A stretch of DNA of 64,000 nucleotides from Bacillus sp. Y1 (GTDB lineage: Bacteria > Bacillota > Bacilli > Bacillales > Cytobacillaceae). The notes under the pieces are model-generated. The model searched no databases and was not told the origin of the DNA. It was given only the letters and a program-made list of their open reading frames with translations. Position numbers and translations under genes: made by a program. Numbering within the stretch: position 1 is the first letter of the stretch; each line of letters opens with the position of its first letter. Of this stretch, positions 58,506 through 64,000 are shown in pieces. Where the stretch lies: assembly GCF_003586445.1 (NCBI RefSeq), contig NZ_CP030028.1, positions 1,936,501 through 2,000,500 of the forward strand, in the 5' to 3' direction.

Positions 58506-58619
58506 TTATGCTTTACTAAAGACAGGCATCCTTAAGATTGATAATAGCATAAAGCTGAGTTTATCAAGCTTATATAATATTTTTACAATCATCATAAAGG
58601 AATGGATTAGCATATTCAA
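58506..58619 (-). CDS. Candidate small hydrophobic peptide, 37 residues
   Basis: Read leftward, TTG 58619 lies five bases after GTGGAGGGTG. The product starts MNMLIHSFMMIVKILYKLDK, continues LSFMLLSILRMPVF and ends SKA. One amphipathic or hydrophobic helix is likely. It could be a small membrane protein or toxin-like peptide, or a chance ORF with a good ribosome site. The rest of 58485-58792 shows only a short GTGTT/AACAC hairpin near 58645. Confidence 0.4.
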   Translation of the reverse strand: MNMLIHSFMMIVKILYKLDKLSFMLLSILRMPVFSKA

Positions 58620-58792
58620 AGTATCACCCTCCACATTGAATTGTGTTTTTTCAACACAGTATTAGTTTGCTTTAATAATTTAAGCGTATTCATTAAGGCA
58701 ATCTCGTGAATTAATGTAGTAAGTTCTTTTATTTGAATTCGAAAAGAATATAATGGAGAAAAATGTTGCTGTCACTCATGGAGGAATGTGTC

Positions 58793-60391
58793 GTGGATTG
58801 GGTTGTGGCGTTATTAAAAGAACCACTGCTATTATTATTTATTATCTTATTTTTAGGGTCCGTTCTCGGACAAATGGAGATTAGAGGGTTAAGTCTAGGC
58901 TCTTCAGGTGTTCTTCTTGTGGCCATGTTTTTTGGTCATTGGGGCTATGATATTCCTCAAACTGTTCAGAATCTCGGCTTAAGCTTATTTATTGTCGCGA
59001 TTGGTCTACAGGCTGGACCACGCTTTTTCCGGATGATGAGATCAAGTGGAATGATTTTTGGGTTTATTGGGTTAATTATTGTATTTGTCGCAGCGGTTAC
59101 AACTGTAGTGGTTGCGAAGGTGTTTGATTTATCACCTGCACTTAGTATAGGAATTATGACAGGAGCATTGACGAGTACTCCTGGTCTTGCAGCTGCCTTA
59201 CATGCTACAAATGATCCGCTAGCATCGGTTGGCTATGGGATTGCTTATCCATTTGGTGTATTAGCTGTGGTGCTTTTTGTTCAATTATTGCCAAAGGTAC
59301 TAAAAGTGGATATGGAAAAGGACCTGAATGAATCGAGTGGTCCTGTTAGAAATGAAGAATCTCCTGAAGTAACAACGATCGAGGTCATGGATCCAAACAT
59401 AAATAAAAAAACGTTAAAAGAGTTACGTTTTAACAAATATGGTTCTGTAGTCATCAGTCGAGTGATTCGCGGAGACAGAAATATTATTGCTTTGAATGAT
59501 ACGGTTATCTTGAATGGAGATCGATTGGTTGCAGTTGGCTTAAGGATAGACTTAGATCGAATTATTGAAGATGTAGGAAAAGAGGTTTCTACGAATTTAA
59601 AGAACCATGACCACGTAAAGATACGTAAAGTAACGGTTGATTCGGAAGAAATCATTGGCAAAAACATAAAAGAACTAGAGCTAAGAAGGAAATATGGAGT
59701 AACGGTTACAAGAATTGAACGTGGAGGGTTCGAGTATAACCAAAGTGCACGATGGCCACTCGAAAGAGGAGATATTTTAACATTGGTTAGTAGTGAAGAC
59801 CGTTTAAACGATGCGGAAAAGCTATTTACTAGAAAGACTTTAGTAGTAACGAATATCCATATCCTATCGCTAAGCTTAATTTTATTGATTGGAATTGCGG
59901 TAGGAATGCTTCCTATTCATCTTCCAGGGTTAGGTACCATTACACTAGGTGTTGCAGGGGGACCACTTTTTATCGCATTGTTTATTGGGCATTTTGGAAA
60001 AATTGGCCCGATTCGAGCTCGTTTTTTTCAACCTTCTAATCAAGTGATCCGTGATATCGGACTCGTTTTATTTTTAGCTGGAGCCGGAACAACAGCTGGT
60101 CAAGGGTTAGTTGAGGTAATTCAGGAAGAAGGCTTCCGCCTGGTGTTTGGTGGGGCATTAATCACAGTCATACCGATGATTGTAGGCTTCTTTTTATCAA
60201 GAAAGGTATTTAAGATGAGTGTTATCCATTCTCTCGGAGCGTTATGTGGGGGCATGACTAGTACACCAGGTTTAGGGGCGGTGAATCAACAAATCGATTC
60301 AGAAGATGCATCGATTGCCTATGCGGCTGCTTACCCTTTTGCCCTTATCTTTGTCGCGATTATTTCGCAGTTGCTTATTTTTTTCCTATAA
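58793..60391 (+). CDS. AspT/YidE-type transporter with TrkA-C domains
   Basis: A 532-residue membrane protein of the aspartate:alanine exchanger-like family. Two similar halves of about five helices each carry GLSLFIVAIGLQAGPRFF with TGALTSTPGLAAALHATNDP, and GLVLFLAGAGTTAGQGLVEV with GGMTSTPGLGAVNQQIDSED. Two TrkA-C domains lie between them (about 200-345). Known members exchange amino or dicarboxylic acids; the substrate here is open. GTG 58793 eight bases after GGAGG is preferred; ATG 58763 is possible. Confidence 0.85.
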   Translation: MDWVVALLKEPLLLLFIILFLGSVLGQMEIRGLSLGSSGVLLVAMFFGHWGYDIPQTVQNLGLSLFIVAIGLQAGPRFFRMMRSSGMIFGFIGLIIVFVAAVTTVVVAKVFDLSPALSIGIMTGALTSTPGLAAALHATNDPLASVGYGIAYPFGVLAVVLFVQLLPKVLKVDMEKDLNESSGPVRNEESPEVTTIEVMDPNINKKTLKELRFNKYGSVVISRVIRGDRNIIALNDTVILNGDRLVAVGLRIDLDRIIEDVGKEVSTNLKNHDHVKIRKVTVDSEEIIGKNIKELELRRKYGVTVTRIERGGFEYNQSARWPLERGDILTLVSSEDRLNDAEKLFTRKTLVVTNIHILSLSLILLIGIAVGMLPIHLPGLGTITLGVAGGPLFIALFIGHFGKIGPIRARFFQPSNQVIRDIGLVLFLAGAGTTAGQGLVEVIQEEGFRLVFGGALITVIPMIVGFFLSRKVFKMSVIHSLGALCGGMTSTPGLGAVNQQIDSEDASIAYAAAYPFALIFVAIISQLLIFFL

Positions 60392-60404
60392 GAATATTTT
60401 GAGT

Positions 60405-60436
60405 AACACCTCTTTTTAGAAAGAGGTGTTTTTTTG
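60405..60436 (+). terminator. Rho-independent terminator
   Basis: AACACCTCTTT (60405-60415) pairs with AAAGAGGTGTT (60420-60430), then T's. Confidence 0.9.
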
Positions 60437-60515
60437 TATCGGACGGTTGAATCAAAAATTCCTGTAGAGTAAATACTGTGTATATATGGAAATTGTTTTA
60501 AAAAAAGAGGTAAGT

Positions 60516-61307
60516 ATGGATAATTACACTAATGAAAATACAGCAAGAAGGTACAAAGCTCATGTAAGTATTCTAGGAACAACTCAACTTCATATTGGAA
60601 ACCCCTATGTAATAGGTTGGTGGAGTGCTGCTTTTCCTGGCTTTGGTCATTTGCTACTGTCTAAATATATACGGGGATTTGTACTATTTATATGGGAAGT
60701 TTTTGTAAATGTAAAATCAAATCTTAACTTGGCTATGATGTATTCATTCCAATGGGAAATTGATAAAGCAAAAGAAGTGCTAAATACGAGATGGCTATTA
60801 ATATACATTCCAGTTTATTTGTTCGCTGTTTGGGATAGCTATAGAACAACAGTTGATATGAATAAGGTATATGTATTGGCTGAACGTGAGGAACATCCAT
60901 TTAATTCCTTTAGTATTGGTGCTTTAGAAATTAATTATTTAGACAAAAGATCTCCTTTAATGGCTGTTATATGGTCGTTATTTGTCCCTGGGCTGGGGCA
61001 GCTTTATTTACATCGGATTGTGACAGCTTTCTTCGTTATCGTTTGGACTGTCGTCTTTTTTTATTTTTCGCATGGTCTTGAGGCAATCTCTCTATTGTTT
61101 CTAGGAAAGATAAAAGAGGCAACCACTGTCATAAACGGTGAATGGTTATTGTTTTTTCCTTCGATTTACGGGTTTGCCGTTTATGATGCTTATATCAATA
61201 CAGTTGAAAACAATAAATTGTATGAAAAGGAACAACGCTTCTACTTTGTTAAGAATTATCAATCTAGGAACTTTCAAATACTAAAAGGTCAAAAAAAAGT
61301 GAAGTGA
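60516..61307 (+). CDS. Hypothetical membrane protein with two TM2-like repeats
   Basis: A 263-residue protein with two similar halves. Each has a PGFGHLLL/PGLGQLYL turn between hydrophobic segments (GWWSAAFPGFGHLLLSKYIR; AVIWSLFVPGLGQLYLHRIV) and ends with a FAVWDSYRTTVDMNK/FAVYDAYINTVENNK motif. It resembles Bacillus membrane proteins of unknown function with TM2-type hairpins. ATG 60516 follows AAGAGGTAAG. Six bases separate it from the next gene. Confidence 0.75.
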   Translation: MDNYTNENTARRYKAHVSILGTTQLHIGNPYVIGWWSAAFPGFGHLLLSKYIRGFVLFIWEVFVNVKSNLNLAMMYSFQWEIDKAKEVLNTRWLLIYIPVYLFAVWDSYRTTVDMNKVYVLAEREEHPFNSFSIGALEINYLDKRSPLMAVIWSLFVPGLGQLYLHRIVTAFFVIVWTVVFFYFSHGLEAISLLFLGKIKEATTVINGEWLLFFPSIYGFAVYDAYINTVENNKLYEKEQRFYFVKNYQSRNFQILKGQKKVK

Positions 61308-61313
61308 AAAAAT

Positions 61314-61775
61314 GTGCAGCTGTTCTCCACGTTTGAACATACAATTCATATTGAAATGGCTATAGCAACATTAGAGAAAAAGGGCATTAAAAAGGATGCA
61401 ATTTTTGTCATTCCACTTGATAACCGTCAAGAAGAAAGGAAACTGTTTGATTCACAACATCGATCAGATGGGACATCTTTTGTTGATATTGGAATGGCAT
61501 TAGCAACAGCTTGTTCTGTTGTAACAGCAAGTATTGGATTTAATTTGTATTTGGGACCTATATATTGGGGGTTAATCGGAGCGTTTGGAGGATTTGTTAT
61601 TGGCTTTGCCATTCGATTGTTGACAGAATTTGTGTTAAAGAAGAGAAGAAGACGGTTAAAAGGATATCATTCAGAAATGATACTGATCGTTGATTGTGAA
61701 GAAAACCAAGGTGAGATGGTAGAGAATCTCCTTTTTGAACATTTTGCATTAGGAGTCGCAAAACATATTCAATGA
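61314..61775 (+). CDS. Hypothetical membrane protein
   Basis: A 153-residue protein: an N-terminal ~45-residue soluble part (TFEHTIHIEMAIATLEKKGI, KKDAIFVIPLDNR), two hydrophobic segments (IGMALATACSVVTASIGF; GAFGGFVIGFAIRLLTEFVL), a Lys/Arg cluster (KKRRRRLK) and a C-terminal soluble part. The soluble parts could form a small ferredoxin-like domain. The GTG start lacks a clear ribosome site and may be coupled to the gene before it, only six bases away. I do not recognise the family. Confidence 0.65.
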   Translation: MQLFSTFEHTIHIEMAIATLEKKGIKKDAIFVIPLDNRQEERKLFDSQHRSDGTSFVDIGMALATACSVVTASIGFNLYLGPIYWGLIGAFGGFVIGFAIRLLTEFVLKKRRRRLKGYHSEMILIVDCEENQGEMVENLLFEHFALGVAKHIQ

Positions 61776-61785
61776 GAAAGACGAT

Positions 61786-61821
61786 AAACAAAGCTTAGGG
61801 GAAGTGTCCTAAGCTTTGTTT
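61786..61821. terminator. Bidirectional terminator between convergent genes
   Basis: AAACAAAGCTTAGG (61786-61799) pairs perfectly over 14 bp with CCTAAGCTTTGTTT (61808-61821). Confidence 0.9.
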
Positions 61822-61825
61822 CATT

Positions 61826-62203
61826 TTAACATGACTTCTTTTTTCTCCATGCTATCTGATTCTGAAGTGACACTTTTTCCAGTATAAAGGAACATTCAAA
61901 TGTTTCTTGTGCGTTCGTTACAGAATAAACTCCTTTAAGACTAGTTCCAGCTTTCCCACATGAATGGAGTTTGCCAACGCCACCATATACTTGGTGATCG
62001 AACAGTTGATAATTAAGGGAATATTCTAAAATACCCTGTTTATTAATTAACCCGACTAACTCTCCATTTTTAATGCTTTCACCTTTAATACTTGCATGAA
62101 TGAGTCGGTCGTATTGTTTGAAAGAAAAAATCGTTCCACTAGGGAAAAGTGGTGTAGCGTCAATGGTTGTGCAAATAAATAATTTATTGTTGTAATCACT
62201 CAT
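61826..62203 (-). CDS. N-acetylglutamate-synthase-annotated beta-barrel protein
   Basis: A 125-residue protein rich in beta strands: NKLFICTTIDATPLFPSGTI, ASIKGESIKNGELVGLINKQ, LKGVYSVTNAQETFECSFIL. It resembles small Bacillus proteins often labelled N-acetylglutamate synthase, which look more like lipocalin-type barrels; that label is doubtful. It overlaps the upstream small membrane gene by four bases. Function unknown. Confidence 0.6.
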   Translation of the reverse strand: MSDYNNKLFICTTIDATPLFPSGTIFSFKQYDRLIHASIKGESIKNGELVGLINKQGILEYSLNYQLFDHQVYGGVGKLHSCGKAGTSLKGVYSVTNAQETFECSFILEKVSLQNQIAWRKKKSC

Positions 62204-62355
62204 TCTTCTTCATCCCCCAACCGTTTTCTGTTATAGTCAATAAAATAATCATCAAATGTACGAATTGGAACTACAAGAATGGTAGATCCTTCAGCCTTAA
62301 TCGTTAAATAAGCGAAAAAATAAATGGTGAAGCATAGTGCAATTAACCCTAACAT
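62200..62355 (-). CDS. Small membrane protein, 51 residues
   Basis: ATG 62355 follows GGGGGAAGTAAG. The product has one transmembrane segment (MLGLIALCFTIYFFAYLTIK) and a charged cytoplasmic tail (TFDDYFIDYNRKRLGDEEE). It is translationally coupled to the downstream beta-barrel gene. Function unknown. The longer frame to 62424 has no ribosome site. Confidence 0.65.
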   Translation of the reverse strand: MLGLIALCFTIYFFAYLTIKAEGSTILVVPIRTFDDYFIDYNRKRLGDEEE

Positions 62356-62474
62356 CTTACTTCCCCCTTCTTTGTGTATGGAGAAAAGGTAAAAGATGAT
62401 AAGATTACTAGTAAGATATACCATTCTAATGAAAAACCATTTCTCCCTGTTTATTACATTTTTAGCATAAATGG

Positions 62475-62488
62475 TGAAACGCGTTTCA
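62475..62488. promoter_or_regulatory. LacI-family operator
   Basis: TGAAACGCGTTTCA is a perfect 14-bp palindrome with the central CG typical of LacI/GalR-family sites. It lies 32 bp before the LacI-type gene, so autoregulation is likely. Confidence 0.8.
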
Positions 62489-62520
62489 GAGCAAGTAAAA
62501 GTTTTTTAAAGGGTGAGTGT

Positions 62521-63483
62521 ATGGCAAATATTCGAGAAATAGCAAAAATGGCTGGGGTTTCTGTTACGACTGTCTCCCGTGTATTAAATGATCACCCATA
62601 TGTGAGTGAAGAGAAAAAGGCAGCAGTACACCAAGCGATGGAGGAAGTGAATTATCAGCGTAATATCAATGCTGTTCACTTAAGTAAGGGAAAGACGTAT
62701 TTGATAGGAGTGGTTATTCCTTTCTCGAATTCTCCCTATTTCGGATTTTTAGTAGAGGGAATCGCAAATGAAGCAGTAAAAAACAATTACAAGCTAGTTC
62801 TTTTTCAAACAAACTATGAGTTGAATAGAGAAATAGAAGCATTAAATATGCTTAAGCAAAAACAAATCGATGCCTTAATTATTTGTTCAAGGATTAGTGG
62901 CTGGGAAGTAATCAATGAGTATAAATCATATGGACCGATTATTTTAAGTGAAGAAGTAGATGACAAGATCGTGTCTTCAACTTATATTGATCATTATAAA
63001 AGCTTCACGATTGCCTTAAATTATTTGCATCAAAAGGGGCACCATCGAATCGGTTATTGCATCGGGAGAAAATCAGGAACGAATAGTGAAATGCGAGAGG
63101 CCGCTTATAAGAATTTCCTTTTAGAACATGGGCATCCATTTTTACAGGATTATATTTTTTATGATAGCTTTCGTTTTGAAGATGGGGAGGGAATCATCGC
63201 CCGTTTAAAAGAAATGATCTCTCCCCCAACCGCTTTATTGGTTACAAGTGATCAAGTAGCTGCAGGAATTATTACTTGTGCGAGAGAATTAGGAATACTT
63301 GTTCCTCATGAGTTAGCTATTATGGGTTTTGATAATCAACCAATTGCCAAAATTATGAACATCACTACACTCGAAATTCCTCTAGTTGAGGTTGGAAGAA
63401 AATTATTTATTCAAGCGATGCAGTACCCAATGATCTTTCAGGAAGAAATTGAAGTGAAGTTAATTGAGCGATTAACAGTGTAG
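62521..63483 (+). CDS. LacI family transcriptional regulator
   Basis: A 320-residue repressor. The N-terminal helix-turn-helix is ANIREIAKMAGVSVTTVSRV, followed by the hinge RNINAVHLSKGKTYLIGVVI. The periplasmic-binding-protein-like effector domain runs to the end (SDQVAAGIITCARELGILVP; ELAIMGFDNQPIAKIMN). It probably senses a sugar; the downstream alpha/beta hydrolase may be a target. ATG 62521 follows AAAGGGTGAG; the frame opens far upstream without a ribosome site. Confidence 0.92.
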   Translation: MANIREIAKMAGVSVTTVSRVLNDHPYVSEEKKAAVHQAMEEVNYQRNINAVHLSKGKTYLIGVVIPFSNSPYFGFLVEGIANEAVKNNYKLVLFQTNYELNREIEALNMLKQKQIDALIICSRISGWEVINEYKSYGPIILSEEVDDKIVSSTYIDHYKSFTIALNYLHQKGHHRIGYCIGRKSGTNSEMREAAYKNFLLEHGHPFLQDYIFYDSFRFEDGEGIIARLKEMISPPTALLVTSDQVAAGIITCARELGILVPHELAIMGFDNQPIAKIMNITTLEIPLVEVGRKLFIQAMQYPMIFQEEIEVKLIERLTV

Positions 63484-63546
63484 TTCATATTAAAATGTCC
63501 CATGAATATAGTCTACAGAAAAGACTATAAGAATGGTGGGATTGGC

Positions 63547-64000
63547 GTGGGGTATTATGTAAAAGTGGAACCAGGTGTATCTGTTCATGTGGAGGATTTA
63601 AATCCAAGGAGTGAAAAAGCTATTCTGTTTCTTCATGGCTGGCCGGCCAATCACAAAATGTTTGAGTATCAATTGAACCAGCTCCCACAACAAGGCTATC
63701 GCTGTATTGGAATGGATGTAAGAGGATTCGGAAAATCGGATAAACCTTTTACCGGGTATGATTATAACCGGTTGGCAGATGACGTAAGAGCAGTGGTGGA
63801 TGCTTTACAATTAAGAGATATTACTCTTGTTGGTCACTCAACAGGCGGTTCAATTGCAGTAAGATACATGGCCCGTCATGGTGGATATGGAGTATCAAAA
63901 CTAGTACTACTGGCTACGGCGGCGCCTAGTCTCATTGAGCGGTCCTATTTTCCATATGGATTAAAAAGGGAAGCTGTCCTAAAAATAATTCAAGGGACAT
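63547..64000 (+). CDS. Alpha/beta hydrolase, partial at the window end
   Basis: The first 151 residues of a hydrolase that runs off the window. FLHGWPANHKMFEYQLNQLP carries the HGW oxyanion region, RCIGMDVRGFGKSDKP follows, and GHSTGGSIAVRYMARHG is the nucleophile elbow. This is the haloperoxidase/esterase type of the fold (like Bacillus YdjP). GTG 63547 lies six bases after GGTGGG. It follows the LacI gene by 63 bp and may be controlled by it. Confidence 0.85.
   Translation, partial: MGYYVKVEPGVSVHVEDLNPRSEKAILFLHGWPANHKMFEYQLNQLPQQGYRCIGMDVRGFGKSDKPFTGYDYNRLADDVRAVVDALQLRDITLVGHSTGGSIAVRYMARHGGYGVSKLVLLATAAPSLIERSYFPYGLKREAVLKIIQGT

Noticed and set aside
61826..62203. True N-acetylglutamate synthase
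   Set aside because: Far too short and without acetyl-CoA-binding motifs; the label is probably an inherited annotation for a beta-barrel protein.

Overview
The window looks like a chromosomal segment from a low-GC, spore-forming member of the Bacillaceae. Ribosome binding sites are strong (AGGAGG/GGAGGTG), TTG and GTG starts are frequent, and terminators are compact GC hairpins with T-tracts. There is a 7-1-7 Fur box, a SpoIIE-type phosphatase, a yybP-ykoY (Mn2+) riboswitch, several families typical of Bacillus (DUF2935, DUF3231, DUF6376) and what looks like a spore-surface glycosylation island. I see no rRNA, tRNA, CRISPR array, prophage or intact insertion sequence.

Layout. 1-8.8 kb is ordinary accessory metabolism: GNAT acetyltransferases, a LuxR regulator divergent from an esterase and Baeyer-Villiger monooxygenase pair, a phosphatase, a small P-loop kinase, an EmrE-type exporter, a NUDIX hydrolase and small proteins. 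8.9-10.9 kb holds an RsbW-like kinase overlapping a PAS-LOV-PP2C phosphatase, probably a blue-light partner-switching module. 10.9-13.95 kb is a Fur-controlled FecCD-type iron-siderophore transporter without a binding protein. 14-16.8 kb has two GNAT proteins, a small hydrophilic protein and a TipA-like MerR regulator with a typical stretched promoter.

16.9-42.5 kb is a surface-glycan island. It contains two nucleotide-sugar dehydrogenase/epimerase cassettes, three tandem multi-module GT2 proteins (seven GT2-like modules), further GT2 and GT4 enzymes, two GT-D-like proteins and a DUF7164-like enzyme. Two paralogous small proteins share a helical domain; one ends in a Thr/Ser tract and the other in a His/Cys-rich tail. 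A frameshifted alpha/beta-hydrolase pseudogene lies here too. The glycosyltransferases plausibly build glycans on spore-surface proteins such as the Thr-rich one. A niaP-like transporter, a nitroreductase and a kinase interrupt the island.

42.5-48.6 kb has an Lsm-like Cys/His-rich protein, an SRPBCC-ArsR operon with paired operators, a decayed two-component system, a MarR/permease/Cys-pair peptide operon with duplicated operators, a DUF2935 protein and GtrA. 48.6-52 kb is, in my view, the most interesting stretch: a MutS2-like ATPase without the Smr nuclease domain, preceded by a long structured leader with a seven-codon upstream ORF, a perfect 11-bp stem and two intrinsic terminators. That layout is typical of ribosome-mediated, antibiotic-inducible attenuation. 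A DUF3231 gene follows. 52-64 kb carries YdcF, a GGDEF-EAL protein, a luciferase-like monooxygenase, the Mn2+ riboswitch with its lipoprotein gene, an AspT/YidE-type transporter, small membrane proteins, a LacI regulator with a perfect operator, and an alpha/beta hydrolase cut by the window end.
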